Part shown: piece after piece, positions 19,081 through 28,276 of the stretch
Numbering within the stretch: position 1 is the stretch's first letter
Layout: each line of letters starts with the position of its first letter
Source of the DNA: Rubrivivax sp.
GTDB lineage: Bacteria > Pseudomonadota > Gammaproteobacteria > Burkholderiales > Burkholderiaceae_C
DNA: 46,454 bases
Assembly: GCA_022842305.1 (NCBI GenBank)
Contig: JALHPY010000020.1
Coordinates: 1 to 46,454 of the forward strand
Reading direction: 5' to 3'
The notes under the pieces: model-generated
Told to the model about the DNA's origin: nothing
Seen by the model: the letters and a program-made list of their open reading frames with translations, nothing else
The model's database searches: none
Program-made: the position numbers and the translations under genes

Positions 19081-20985
19081 TCAGCGCTGGTAGTCGAGCT
19101 CGATGCGCTGCTGCAGCCGGCGCGCAATGCGCATGGTCTCCTTGAGCATGCGGCGGTCGATGTCGTTGAGCGTGTCGACTTCCACCAGGTTGGGGTTGGC
19201 CTGGTCGCGGTCGCGCGTGCCCAGTTGCACCTGCAGGCGCAGCATCTGCAGGAACTCGAAGGCGCTGACCCAGGCCTCGCTCTCCTGCGGCGCCACGCGC
19301 ATGGCCGTGGCCACGCCTTCCAGCCGGGCGCGCGTGCCCAGCAGCGGCATGCCCTGGGCCAGCGCAAACAGGCGCGCAGCGTCGACGAAGATGGCCGTGC
19401 CCGAAAGCTTGAGGTCGAGCGTGGCACGGCCGTCCACATCGCGCGTCTCGAGTGCGCCGCGCCAGTTGAGGGGTGGACGCTGGCGCAGCGCGTTGTCGGC
19501 CATCTGCTTGAGGAAGCGCGGCACACGGGCGGCTTCACGCGCGGGCATCTCGCGCAGTTCGCGCGCCAGCGCCACCTGGCCGCACAGCGGCCGCAGGTCG
19601 AAATAGATGCTGGCCTTGAGCAGGTCTTCGGGCGCGCCGTGCTCTATCCAGTGGGCGAAGCGCCGCTGCCATTCGGCAACGGTGAGGCAGCACTCGGGGT
19701 TGCTGGCCATGACCTGGCCCTTGCACAGCGGGTAGCCGCAGGCGTCCAGCGCCTCGTTCACCTCGAGCGCCAGCGCCAGCCAGCGTGGGCGGTCGGCCTC
19801 GGGGTCGGTGCTGTCGAAGACCAGACCGTTGTCCTGGTCGGTGGCCAGGGTCTGTTCGCTGCGCCCTTCGGAACCGAAGGACAGCCAGCAGGCCGCGCCC
19901 AGGTCCATGCCGCGCCGTGCCGCCACCAGTTGCACCAGGCGCTCGGTCAGCACGTCGTTGAGGTGGCTGATGAGCTCGGTGATCTGCCGCGCCTGCACGC
20001 CCTGGCCCAGCAGGTGACCGGCGAAGCGCCCCACCTGCGCGGCCAGGTGCTGCAGCGTGGCCTGGTCAGGTGCGGCGCGCAACTGGGTGCTGAGGTGCTT
20101 GAGCGACAGCCGCTGCAGCGCGAACAGGTCGCGCTCGGAGACGATGTTGACGACGCGCCCCTGCTCGGTGACCGGCAGGTGGCGGATGGCGTGGCGCGAC
20201 ATCAGCAGCACCGCGTCCTGCAGCGTGTGGTCGACCGTGAGCGCGTGGATGGGCGTGGACATCACCTGGGCGATGGGCGTGTCCAGCGGGCGCTGCGGCA
20301 GGGTCACGCGGCCCAGGATGTCGTGGCGCGTCAGGATGCCCAGCGGCGCCTGTGCCGCATCGAGCACCAGCATCGATCCCACGCGGCGCTCGTGCATCTG
20401 CGTCAGCGCCTGCGCCAGCGGCGTGTCGGCGCTGCACGCCAGCGCCGGCTTGCGCGGCAGGCTGGACAGGCGCGCCTCCAGCGATTGCTCGGCCACCGCA
20501 TGCGAAGCCCAGGTGGCCTGCACCGCGCGCTGCGACAGCTCGAGAAAGTGCATCACGCGGCGGTTCAGGAAGCTGGCAAACGGCAGGCTCAGCTCGGCCA
20601 GCCGGCGTACGCGTTCGGCCGGCAGCATGAGGCAGAAGCAGTCCTCGTTGGCGGTGTAGGTGGCGGTGACGGCGCGCTGCGCCAACAGGGCGCCCACCGG
20701 AAACAGGTCGCCGGCCACGTACTCGAACTGCCCGGTCATGTCGGCCATGCCGCGCCGGCCAGTGACGCTGCCCTGGCGCAGGCACACCAGGGCCTGCACC
20801 GGGCCGTCGGCAGGCTGCAGCAGCACCTCGCCGGGGGCAAAGTACTGCTGGGTGGCACCAGCGACGAACTGCTCGACATGCGCCGGCGCCATCTGCGAGA
20901 AGGGTACGTAGCGCGTCAGCTCCTGGCGCAGGTTGCCCAGCAGGCTGCTCGAAGGCGTGGGCGGATGGGGTGTCGGATCGGTCAT
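19081..20985 (-). CDS. cNMP-binding/CBS/DUF294 nucleotidyltransferase-like protein
   Basis: The 634-residue cytoplasmic protein has four parts. Residues about 15-140 form a cyclic-nucleotide-binding-type beta-roll (LLQPADGPVQALVCLRQGSV). About 165-290 hold two CBS domains, which typically sense adenine nucleotides (GSMLVLDAAQAPLGILTRHDIL, RHLPVTEQGRVVNIVSERDLF). About 310-480 are a DUF294 nucleotidyltransferase-like domain with GSEGRSEQTLATDQDNGLVF, resembling the GlnD/PII-uridylyltransferase GS...D.D motif. A C-terminal helical DUF294_C domain follows. The metal-binding Asp residues appear present, so activity is possible; the target is unknown. ATG 20985 was chosen over 21015. It sits directly downstream of the symporter pair and likely reports on or controls it. 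Confidence 0.88.
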   Translation of the reverse strand: MTDPTPHPPTPSSSLLGNLRQELTRYVPFSQMAPAHVEQFVAGATQQYFAPGEVLLQPADGPVQALVCLRQGSVTGRRGMADMTGQFEYVAGDLFPVGALLAQRAVTATYTANEDCFCLMLPAERVRRLAELSLPFASFLNRRVMHFLELSQRAVQATWASHAVAEQSLEARLSSLPRKPALACSADTPLAQALTQMHERRVGSMLVLDAAQAPLGILTRHDILGRVTLPQRPLDTPIAQVMSTPIHALTVDHTLQDAVLLMSRHAIRHLPVTEQGRVVNIVSERDLFALQRLSLKHLSTQLRAAPDQATLQHLAAQVGRFAGHLLGQGVQARQITELISHLNDVLTERLVQLVAARRGMDLGAACWLSFGSEGRSEQTLATDQDNGLVFDSTDPEADRPRWLALALEVNEALDACGYPLCKGQVMASNPECCLTVAEWQRRFAHWIEHGAPEDLLKASIYFDLRPLCGQVALARELREMPAREAARVPRFLKQMADNALRQRPPLNWRGALETRDVDGRATLDLKLSGTAIFVDAARLFALAQGMPLLGTRARLEGVATAMRVAPQESEAWVSAFEFLQMLRLQVQLGTRDRDQANPNLVEVDTLNDIDRRMLKETMRIARRLQQRIELDYQR

Positions 20986-21088
20986 TTGCGCGGTGTGGAT
21001 CCAGGACGGCGGCACGGATGGGCGCGCCCCGCCTGTGAAAAGGGCCGCGCCCTCGACGGACGCGGCCCTGGCTCGTTGGCGCGCCGGT

Positions 21089-23221
21089 TCAGGCGCGCGA
21101 GGTGTTCAGGTTGGGGTAGCGCACATGCTCCACCAGTTCCTGGATCTCCGCCTTCGGCGCCGGCGTCAGCAGGCTCACGATGATGATCACCGCAAAGCCC
21201 AGCGGCACGCCGAACACGCCGGCCGAGATGGGCAGGATGCCCCACCAGGTGTAGTCGGCAATCGGGCCGGTGATACCGAACAGGCCGCGCATCCAGACCT
21301 GCGTCGTGGCCATGTAGTAGAAGGTGATCGACACACCGGCGATCATGCCCAGGACGGCGCCCCACTTGTTGGCGCGCTTCCAGAACACGCCCAGCACCAG
21401 CGCCGGGAAGAAGCCCGCCGCCGCCAGCGAGAAGGCCGCAGACACCAGGAACAGGATGTCGGCAACCTTCAGCGAAGCCACGTAGGCCGCCAGCAGGGCA
21501 ACCACGAGCAGCAGCACCTTGGAGATCATCACCCGGCGTGCGGTGGGCGCGTTGGGGTCGATCATCTTGTAGTACAGGTCGTGGCTCAGTGCGTTGGCGA
21601 TGGTGAGCAGCAGGCCGTCGGCGGTGGACAGCGCAGCAGCCAGGCCGCCGGCCGCCACCATGCCGGAGATGACGTAGGGCAACCCGGCGATCTCGGGCGT
21701 GGCCAGCACGATGATGTCGCCGCCGATGCGCATCTCACCCAGCTGGAAGATGCCGTCCTTGTTCACGTCGGCGATGCTCAGCAGCGCCGGGTCGACCTTC
21801 GCCCATGCGCCCACCCAGGCTGGCAGGTTGTCGAACGGTGTGCCCACCAGCACGTTGAACACCTCGTACTTCACCAGCACGGCCAGGGCCGGAGCCGTGA
21901 AGTACAGCAGGAAGATGAAGAACAGCGACCAGGTCACCGAGCTGCGGGCGTCCTTCACCGAGGGCGTGGTGTAGTAGCGCATCAGGATGTGCGGCAGCGC
22001 GGCCGTGCCCACCATCAGGCAGAACACCAGCGACAGGAAGTTGCGACGCGAATCGTTGAAGGCCTTCTGCGCCTTCTCGTCGCCATCCGGGTTGCCGGCG
22101 TAGGCCTGGGCGTGGCGCGGCATGCCGGCCAGCTCTTTGGCGCGACCGTCGGCGCCGGCCTTGGCCGTCGTCCATGCGGCCTTGGCTGCGGCCGCGTCCA
22201 TGGGCAGTGCAGCCAAGGCCTTTTCTGCGGCGGCCACGTCGGCAGCCGGTGCATTGGCAGCCTTCAGGTCGTCGATTCGCTTCTGCGCGGCGGCCTTGTC
22301 GGCCGCCAAGGCAGCGGGCACGTCCTTCAACTTGGCGCCCAGTTCGTCGCCGCGACCCTTGAAGATGGCAATGACTTCCTTCTCCTTCGGGTCGGCGATC
22401 AGCTCCGCTTCCTTGGCCGTCACCTTGGCCAGCTGGGAGCCGTAGACGGCCTGCGGGATGGGCACGCCGGTCTGCTTAACGCTCAGCCACACCACCGGGA
22501 TCATGTAGGCAATGATCAGGATGATGTACTGCGCCACCTGCGTCCAGGTCACGGCGCGCATGCCACCCAGGAACGAGCACACCAGGATGCCGCCCAGGCC
22601 GACGAACACACCGACCTCGAAAGCCAGGCCCGACAGCCGGGTGGTGATCAGGCCCACGCCGTAGATCTGCGCCACGACGTAGACGAAGGAGCACAGGATG
22701 GCGATCAGGATGCCGACGAAGCGGGCTGCGTTGCCTTCATAGCGCGCACCCAGGAAGTCGGGAATCGTGAACTGGCCGAACTTGCGCAGGTAGGGCGCCA
22801 GGAACAGCGCCACCAGGCAGTAGCCGCCGGTCCAGCCCATGATGAAGGCCAGGCCGCCGTAACCCGTGAGGTAGAGGGTGCCCGCCATGCCGATGAAGGA
22901 AGCAGCCGACATCCAGTCGGCGCCCGTGGCCATGCCGTTGTACACGGCAGGCACGCGGCGGCCGGCCACGTAGTACTCGGCGGCGTCGTTGGTGCGGCTC
23001 ATGATGCCGATGCCGGCATACAGCGCCACGGTGGCCAGCAGGAAGACGATGCCGATGGCGCCGCGGGACAGGCCCATCTGCTCGGCAATGGCCAGTACCA
23101 CCACGAAGATCAGAAAGCCCCCGGTGTACCAGCCATAGACCTTGTTCAGGCCCTTCTTGAAGGCCGCGTTGGCCTCCTTGTTGGAGGCGCCGGTCTGGGG
23201 TTCGAAGCTCAAGCCAGCCAT
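21089..23221 (-). CDS. Sodium:solute symporter, large subunit (VC_2705 subfamily)
   Basis: This 710-residue multi-pass transporter belongs to the SSS family. Conserved blocks include [62 protein letters not shown] and [25 protein letters not shown]. An Ala/Lys-rich, probably coiled-coil soluble insertion covers about residues 260-393. Residues 485-496 read DVNKDGIFQLGE, an EF-hand-like loop. ATG 23221 follows GGAGG by about eight bases and begins just after the DUF4212 stop, so the two are translationally coupled. The VC_2705 subfamily is almost always paired with this small partner. The substrate is unknown, possibly a carboxylate. Confidence 0.92.
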   Translation of the reverse strand: MAGLSFEPQTGASNKEANAAFKKGLNKVYGWYTGGFLIFVVVLAIAEQMGLSRGAIGIVFLLATVALYAGIGIMSRTNDAAEYYVAGRRVPAVYNGMATGADWMSAASFIGMAGTLYLTGYGGLAFIMGWTGGYCLVALFLAPYLRKFGQFTIPDFLGARYEGNAARFVGILIAILCSFVYVVAQIYGVGLITTRLSGLAFEVGVFVGLGGILVCSFLGGMRAVTWTQVAQYIILIIAYMIPVVWLSVKQTGVPIPQAVYGSQLAKVTAKEAELIADPKEKEVIAIFKGRGDELGAKLKDVPAALAADKAAAQKRIDDLKAANAPAADVAAAEKALAALPMDAAAAKAAWTTAKAGADGRAKELAGMPRHAQAYAGNPDGDEKAQKAFNDSRRNFLSLVFCLMVGTAALPHILMRYYTTPSVKDARSSVTWSLFFIFLLYFTAPALAVLVKYEVFNVLVGTPFDNLPAWVGAWAKVDPALLSIADVNKDGIFQLGEMRIGGDIIVLATPEIAGLPYVISGMVAAGGLAAALSTADGLLLTIANALSHDLYYKMIDPNAPTARRVMISKVLLLVVALLAAYVASLKVADILFLVSAAFSLAAAGFFPALVLGVFWKRANKWGAVLGMIAGVSITFYYMATTQVWMRGLFGITGPIADYTWWGILPISAGVFGVPLGFAVIIIVSLLTPAPKAEIQELVEHVRYPNLNTSRA

Positions 23222-23222
23222 G

Positions 23223-23480
23223 TCATTCCTCCTCGGCAACGCCGTGCTCGATGTCGAGCTTGTTCATGTAGTGGGCGTAGAACGCGATGATCGCGACATA
23301 GACCACCAACGCGCCCTGCGCTCCCATCCAGAAGCTGAAGGGCCAGCCGGCCATCGTGAAGCTCAGGTCGCGGGCGAAAAACGCCACGACATAGGTCACC
23401 ACGAACCAGATCGCCAGCAGGACCGATGTGATCCGGAGGTTCTTGCGCCAGTAGCTCTGGTGGTTCTCGCTTACCTTCAT
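23223..23480 (-). CDS. DUF4212 small symporter partner protein
   Basis: The 85-residue protein starts MKVSENHQSYWRKNLRI and has two membrane helices (about residues 18-38, ITSVLLAIWFVVTYVVAFFA, and 47-70, FSFWMGAQGALVVYVAIIAFYAHYM). It is the standard small partner of the large symporter encoded immediately downstream, whose start lies one base beyond this stop. AAAGGG about nine bases upstream of ATG 23480 supports the start. It is comparable to YjcH/DUF485 next to ActP. The function is probably stabilising or gating the transporter (inferred). Confidence 0.92.
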   Translation of the reverse strand: MKVSENHQSYWRKNLRITSVLLAIWFVVTYVVAFFARDLSFTMAGWPFSFWMGAQGALVVYVAIIAFYAHYMNKLDIEHGVAEEE

Positions 23481-23590
23481 GGCATGGACCCTTTCGACGT
23501 TGGCCCGTTGCCGGGCAGGTTCTTCGATCCGCCATGACTGCTGGCGGTGCTCCGGCCGGAAGGGCCCGGCCACCTTGCGCGGGCGCTGCT

Positions 23591-24169
23591 CTAGGCGGCG
23601 CCCTTGCCTGCCATGAGCCCGGTCTCGCGCTCCAGCTGCGCCGCGACCTTGGGCTCGAATCCCTTGAGATGACGTATGACCTTCACCGCCTCTTCGGGCT
23701 GGTGGCGGTCGACATGCACGCGCGCCAGCTGGTACCAGCCGTAGGGGCTCATCGGCTGCAGCTCGGTGTTGCGCTTGAGCGCCACCACGGCCTCGTCGTA
23801 GCGCTGCAGCCGGATCAGCACCAGGCCCAGGCCGTACCAGGCGCGGTCGAGTTCGGGGCCCAGCGCCGTGGCGCGGCGGAAGGCGGCCTCGGCCTCGGCC
23901 CATCGGCCGGCGGTCTCGAGCATGAAGCCGTGGTTGAACCAGGTATGGGCTTGGTCGGGCCGAAGCTGCACCAGCCGCTGCGAATCGAGCAGCGCCGCGG
24001 GCAGTTGCCCGGCCTGCACGCGCAGGTGGGCCCGGCTGGCCAGCGCATAGACGTCGTCGGGCCAGCGCACCAGCATGGCGTCGAACACCGCCAGCGCGGC
24101 AGCCTGGCGGCCCAGCACCAGCAGCGCCATGGCACGCCACTTGGACGTCAGGTAGGGCAGCGGCATCAT
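23591..24169 (-). CDS. Tetratricopeptide repeat protein
   Basis: From ATG 24169 the product is 192 residues, almost entirely TPR-like helical repeats. Examples are ALAVFDAMLVRWPDDVYALASRAHLRVQAGQ, RWAEAEAAFRRATALGPELDRAWYGLGLVLIRLQ and RYDEAVVALKRNTELQPMSPYGWYQLARV. No signal peptide or membrane span is clear. Its ATGA start overlaps the stop of the upstream small membrane protein, indicating coupling. It probably serves as a protein-binding scaffold; its link to the downstream symporter genes is suggested only by order and strand. Confidence 0.85.
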   Translation of the reverse strand: MMPLPYLTSKWRAMALLVLGRQAAALAVFDAMLVRWPDDVYALASRAHLRVQAGQLPAALLDSQRLVQLRPDQAHTWFNHGFMLETAGRWAEAEAAFRRATALGPELDRAWYGLGLVLIRLQRYDEAVVALKRNTELQPMSPYGWYQLARVHVDRHQPEEAVKVIRHLKGFEPKVAAQLERETGLMAGKGAA

Positions 24170-24471
24170 CGACAGCCTTGCTGGCCCACCAGGCCCGCGC
24201 TGATGCACAGGTCGGCGCGCTCGAAGGTGACCACGGCGTACAGCACCAGCAGCAGCAGGAAGGTCACGATGGGCACCTGCGCATCGCTCACCTGGCGTGG
24301 CGTGATCCTGCGCACGGGCCAGGTGAAGGGCTTGCCCACCACCTGCAGCAGCCGGTAGAAGAAGTTCTGGTCACGGCGCGGGCCCGCCAGCACATACAGC
24401 ACGCCCTGCCCCAGCAGCGCCAGCAAGGCGATGTAGAGCACGAGCTGAAGCAGGTTCAGCAACGTCAGCAT
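24166..24471 (-). CDS. Small inner-membrane protein, unrecognised
   Basis: From ATG 24471 the product is 101 residues with two hydrophobic segments: LLNLLQLVLYIALLALLGQG near the N-terminus and IVTFLLLLVLYAVVTF near residues 70-85. A basic loop (GPRRDQNFFYRLLQVVGKPF, VRRITPRQV) lies between them. The two-helix hairpin with a KPF...RRI-P pattern is reminiscent of YggT-type proteins, but I cannot assign it firmly. An in-frame ATG at 24495 is an alternative start. The stop overlaps the TPR gene start by four bases. Confidence 0.7.
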   Translation of the reverse strand: MLTLLNLLQLVLYIALLALLGQGVLYVLAGPRRDQNFFYRLLQVVGKPFTWPVRRITPRQVSDAQVPIVTFLLLLVLYAVVTFERADLCISAGLVGQQGCR

Positions 24472-24609
24472 GAAGAAAGCCAATCCATGCAGCACTGTTT
24501 TGCCGCGCGCTTACGGATGTCTGACACGAGAGGAGCATTCGCGCGCAAGCACCGATAGGTCTTACCCTATGCAAGCGGCCCCGCGCCGTGCTGTGCCACC
24601 ATTGCGCCC

Positions 24610-24990
24610 ATGACCTTGGCCGAAGGCATACGCAAGCATGGGTTCCGCAAGTGGTACGAGCGCGAACTGCTGCAAAGCCACGCCCACCTGGTGCTGTGCT
24701 TCTTCTGCGTCATCGGCTTGTTCGCGTCGGTCGAAGCCGCCACGCGCTTCCGCGACTGGCATGAGCAGCTCATCGACGGCACGGCCTTTGTGTTGTGCTC
24801 GGCCGTCGGGCTGTGGGCGTTGCGCCGCTACCTGTACCTGCTGGCGCATGCCGAGGCTGCGGCCCACCAGGCCGATTGCCCGGCCTGCAAGACCTATGGG
24901 CGCCTGGAGCTGCTGCAGTCCGACGCCAGCGGCGAGAACGTGCGCGTGCAGTGCCGCAAGTGCGGCCATGTCTGGCAGATCGGCGAATAG
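24610..24990 (+). CDS. Membrane protein with C-terminal zinc ribbon, unrecognised
   Basis: The 126-residue product has two predicted membrane helices (about 26-43, HLVLCFFCVIGLFASVEA, and 57-77, GTAFVLCSAVGLWALRRYLYL). A soluble tail carries two CxxC pairs, C90/C93 (DCPACKTYG) and C115/C118 (QCRKCGHVW), which would form a zinc ribbon or rubredoxin-like knuckle. It is transcribed divergently from the small membrane protein/TPR genes. The family is not one I can name. The function is unknown. Confidence 0.78.
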   Translation: MTLAEGIRKHGFRKWYERELLQSHAHLVLCFFCVIGLFASVEAATRFRDWHEQLIDGTAFVLCSAVGLWALRRYLYLLAHAEAAAHQADCPACKTYGRLELLQSDASGENVRVQCRKCGHVWQIGE

Positions 24991-25002
24991 GCCGGGGGTC
25001 CG

Positions 25003-25482
25003 TCAGACCGCGTAGCGCGCCAGGTAGGCTTCGCCCGCCGAGCGGCCGCGCGCACTGGCAATGACCTGGGCCGCCAGCTGCAACAGCGGGCGCAGCTGGG
25101 CTTCGTCGCCCGCGCGCTCCAGGCGCATGGCCAGCGCTTCGCCGGCCGGCCCCAGGATGTCGTTGAGCTCACGCACCGCGGCGCGGCGGCGGTTGCTGAA
25201 GTCGGGCCCGGGTGCGGGCGCGGCTGGCGGCACGGGCGCAGCAGGGGTGCCCGGCTGCGGGGCCGCGGGCGCCACCGATTCGCCGGCCGGCTCGATGAAC
25301 CCCTGCTCCAGCAGCATGGCCAGAATCTCGTCGGCCTGCTGCGTCATCAAGGCCTTGAGGGCAGGTTCATCGCGTTTGCCATCGACCAGAATGAGCGCGC
25401 TGCGCGCACGCGGCGGCAGACGGTACTGGCGCGTCTCGATCTCGGACGTGCCCTTGGTGGACTTGCGATAGATGATCGGCAT
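25003..25482 (-). CDS. Conserved-looking hypothetical protein
   Basis: The 159-residue product begins MPIIYRKSTKGTSEIETRQYRLPPRARSALI-like. Residues 1-65 look like a compact domain, possibly winged-helix (ARSALILVDGKR, LKALMTQQADEILAMLLEQGFIE). A Pro/Ala linker (about 66-95) and a helical C-terminal part (RAAVRELNDILGPAGEALAMRLERA) follow. No signal peptide or catalytic motif is seen. Codon use matches its neighbours. It overlaps nothing and converges on the zinc-ribbon gene, 12 bases apart. I do not recognise the family. Confidence 0.7.
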   Translation of the reverse strand: MPIIYRKSTKGTSEIETRQYRLPPRARSALILVDGKRDEPALKALMTQQADEILAMLLEQGFIEPAGESVAPAAPQPGTPAAPVPPAAPAPGPDFSNRRRAAVRELNDILGPAGEALAMRLERAGDEAQLRPLLQLAAQVIASARGRSAGEAYLARYAV

Positions 25483-25621
25483 GGTTGCGCTGCGGGCCGG
25501 GCGGCCGAAACCCCTTGCGGGCGTGACATAGCTTAACGCCAGCCGCGCCCCGGAACAGCGCCGGACCAGCCCGAATCACGCGGGCCGGGCGCCGAGCCCA
25601 GGCCCGTGCCGGGCAGCGCCC

Positions 25622-28048
25622 CTAGCGCCCCTGCGCCGCCAGCCGCTGCCAGGTCTCGACCACGCTGTCCGGGTTGAGCGAGATCGAGACGATGCCTTCG
25701 CGCGCCAGCCAGTCGGCGAAGTCGGGGTGGTCGCTAGGGCCCTGGCCGCAGATGCCCACGTACTTGCCGTGGGCACGGCAGGCGGCAATGGCACGCGAGA
25801 TCAGCGCCTTGACCGCCGGGTCGCGCTCGTCGAAGTCGCTGGCCAGTTGCGCCAGGCCCGAATCGCGGTCCAGGCCCAGCGTGAGCTGGGTCAGGTCGTT
25901 GGAGCCGATGGACATGCCGTCGAAGTGCTCGAGGAACTGCTCGGCCAGGATGGCGTTGCTGGGCACCTCGCACATCATGATCAGGCGCATGCCGCCCACG
26001 CCACGCTTCAGGCCACGTTCAGCCAGCATCTGCGCCACCTGTTGCGCCTGCTTCACGGTGCGCACGAAAGGCACCATGACCTCGACGTTGGTCAGCCCCA
26101 TCTCGCCGCGCACGCGCTTGAGCGCTTCGCATTCCATCGCGAAGGCGTCGCTGAAGTCGCCGCTGATGTAGCGGCTGGCGCCGCGGAAGCCCAGCATCGG
26201 GTTCTCTTCGTCGGGCTCGTAGCGCGTGCCGCCGATGAGCTTGCGGTACTCGTTGCTCTTGAAGTCGGACAGGCGCACGATCACCGGCTTGGGCCAGAAG
26301 GCCGCGGCGATGGTGCTGATGCCTTCGGTGAGCTTGTCCACGTAGAAGGCGCGCGGGCTGGCGTGGCCGCGCGCTACCGACTCGACCGCCTTCTTCAGGT
26401 CGGCGTCGATGTTGGGGTAGTCGAGGATGGCCTTGGGGTGCACCCCGATGTTGTTGTTGATGATGAACTCCAGCCGCGCCAGGCCGACGCCGGAATTGGG
26501 CATCTGGCAGAAGTCGAAGGCCAGTTGCGGGTTGCCCACGTTCATCATGATCTTGATCGGGCAGTACGGCATCTCGCCGCGCGCCACGTCGCTGATCTCG
26601 GTCTCGAGCAGGCCGTCGTACACATAGCCGGCGTCGCCCTCGGCGCAGGACACGGTGACCAGGGCGCCCTCGCTCAGGTGTTCGGTGGCGTTGCCGCAGC
26701 CCACCACCGCCGGGATGCCCAGTTCGCGCGCGATGATGGCCGCGTGGCAGGTGCGCCCGCCGCGGTTGGTGACGATGGCCGAGGCGCGCTTCATCACCGG
26801 CTCCCAATTGGGGTCGGTCATGTCGGCCACGAGCACGTCGCCCGGCTGCACGCGGTCCATCTCGGCCACGCTGCGCACCAGGCGCACCGGGCCCGTGCCC
26901 ACCTTCTGGCCGATCGCGCGGCCCTCGGCCAGCACGGTGTTCTTGGCGCGGTCACCCTTGATGCGGAAGCGCTGCTCGAGGCGCCCGCCGGCCTGGCTCT
27001 TCACCGTCTCGGGGCGGGCCTGCAGGATGTACAGGTGGCCGTCGATGCCGTCCTTGCCCCACTCGATGTCCATGGGGCGGCCGTAGTGCTGCTCGATGAT
27101 GAGCGCAAAGCGCGCCAGTTCGGTGACATCGGCGTCGGTCAGCGAATAGCGGTTGCGCTGCTCGGGTGGGGTGTCGATCACGGTCACCAGGCGGCCGTGG
27201 GCGGCCTGCTCGGCGGCGCTGGCGAACTCCATGCGCTGCAGCTTGGACCCCAGCACGCGGCGGATCACGGCCGGGCGGCCGGCGCGCAGCGTGGCCTTGT
27301 GCACGTAGAACTCGTCGGGGTTGACGGAGCCCTGCACCACGGTCTCGCCCAGGCCGTAGCTGGCGGTGATGAACACCACTTCGGTAAAGCCCGACTCGGT
27401 GTCAATGGTGAACATCACGCCGGCCGAACCCAGATCGCTGCGCACCATGCGCTGCACGCCGGCCGACAGCGCCACGTCGCCGTGGGCAAAGCCCTTGTGC
27501 ACGCGGTAGCTGATGGCGCGGTCGTTGTAGAGCGAGGCGAAGACCTCCTTCATGCGGTGCAGCACCTGCTCGATGCCGCTGACGTTGAGGAAGGTCTCCT
27601 GCTGGCCCGCGAAGGACGCGTCGGGCAGGTCTTCGGCCGTGGCCGACGAGCGCACGGCAAAGCTGATGCGCTCGGGGTCATCACTGCCGGCCACGAGCAG
27701 CGCAAACTGCTCGCGGATGGCGGCCTCCAATGCCGGAGGGAACGGTGTATCCAGCACCCACTGGCGGATCTGCGCGCCGGCCGTGACCAGCGCGCGCACG
27801 TCGTCCACGTCCAGCGCGTCCAGCACCGCCTGGATGCGCTGCTGCAGGCCGTTGTGGCGCAGGAACTCGCGGAAGGCGTGGGCCGTGGTGGCAAAGCCGC
27901 CCGGCACGCGCACGCCGCTGGCGGCCAGTTGGCTGATCATTTCGCCGAGAGAGGCGTTCTTGCCGCCTACGGTCTCGACGTCGGTCATCCTCAGATGTTC
28001 GAACGGGGCGACCAGGGCGGTCGCCAGGGGGGCCTGCTGTGAAGACAT
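25622..28048 (-). CDS. ppsA: Phosphoenolpyruvate synthase
   Basis: PpsA converts pyruvate, ATP and water to phosphoenolpyruvate, AMP and phosphate, a gluconeogenic step. The 808-residue product has the N-terminal ATP-grasp domain ([42 protein letters not shown]). The swivelling phosphohistidine domain has H435 in [10 protein letters not shown], with regulatory T433 two residues before. The PEP/pyruvate TIM barrel follows ([38 protein letters not shown]). GGAG lies about eight bases before ATG 28048. It is divergent from ppsR, whose product in E. coli phosphorylates this Thr to inactivate PpsA. Confidence 0.98.
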   Translation of the reverse strand: MSSQQAPLATALVAPFEHLRMTDVETVGGKNASLGEMISQLAASGVRVPGGFATTAHAFREFLRHNGLQQRIQAVLDALDVDDVRALVTAGAQIRQWVLDTPFPPALEAAIREQFALLVAGSDDPERISFAVRSSATAEDLPDASFAGQQETFLNVSGIEQVLHRMKEVFASLYNDRAISYRVHKGFAHGDVALSAGVQRMVRSDLGSAGVMFTIDTESGFTEVVFITASYGLGETVVQGSVNPDEFYVHKATLRAGRPAVIRRVLGSKLQRMEFASAAEQAAHGRLVTVIDTPPEQRNRYSLTDADVTELARFALIIEQHYGRPMDIEWGKDGIDGHLYILQARPETVKSQAGGRLEQRFRIKGDRAKNTVLAEGRAIGQKVGTGPVRLVRSVAEMDRVQPGDVLVADMTDPNWEPVMKRASAIVTNRGGRTCHAAIIARELGIPAVVGCGNATEHLSEGALVTVSCAEGDAGYVYDGLLETEISDVARGEMPYCPIKIMMNVGNPQLAFDFCQMPNSGVGLARLEFIINNNIGVHPKAILDYPNIDADLKKAVESVARGHASPRAFYVDKLTEGISTIAAAFWPKPVIVRLSDFKSNEYRKLIGGTRYEPDEENPMLGFRGASRYISGDFSDAFAMECEALKRVRGEMGLTNVEVMVPFVRTVKQAQQVAQMLAERGLKRGVGGMRLIMMCEVPSNAILAEQFLEHFDGMSIGSNDLTQLTLGLDRDSGLAQLASDFDERDPAVKALISRAIAACRAHGKYVGICGQGPSDHPDFADWLAREGIVSISLNPDSVVETWQRLAAQGR

Positions 28049-28196
28049 GGGAAAGCTCCGTGATGTGAGAAAACCGGTGCTTCCGCATAGGCGCGCGCAG
28101 GCGGCGATCCGGGGCCGACGTGAGGCCGCGCCCGCCGCGACCGAATGGTGCGGATCCAGGGGCTTGGCAGGCAATTCACGTGGGGGCCGGAGGGCG

Positions 28197-28235
28197 GAAT
28201 GATGAAGTTCATTCTACGGAGTTCTTCCCTATGAT
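28197..28235. promoter_or_regulatory. ppsA/ppsR divergent promoter region with an 18-bp palindrome
   Basis: GAATGA-N6-TCATTC (28197-28214) is a perfect inverted repeat. It covers a TAGAAT -10 candidate for ppsA on the minus strand (28216-28211). It also overlaps the -35 position for a TATGAT -10 candidate for ppsR on the plus strand (28230-28235). This is the position expected for an operator that controls both genes. The regulator is unknown. Confidence 0.5.
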
Positions 28236-28276
28236 GGACCACAGGCCGGCCCGGCCTGCAGCACCCCCGGCACGAC

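Noticed and set aside
18375..19538. N-terminal extension of the second symporter to about 1090 residues
   Set aside because: The extension is the antisense-phase shadow of the exonuclease and DUF294 genes. Family similarity begins after MSEASRG.
23555..23572. GGCCGG/CCGGCC hairpin after the TPR gene as a terminator
   Set aside because: The six-pair stem has no T-run, and such GC palindromes are common in this genome.
23481..24140. Extension of the DUF4212 frame upstream
   Set aside because: It runs out of phase through the TPR gene and has low-complexity Ala/Arg/Gly composition.
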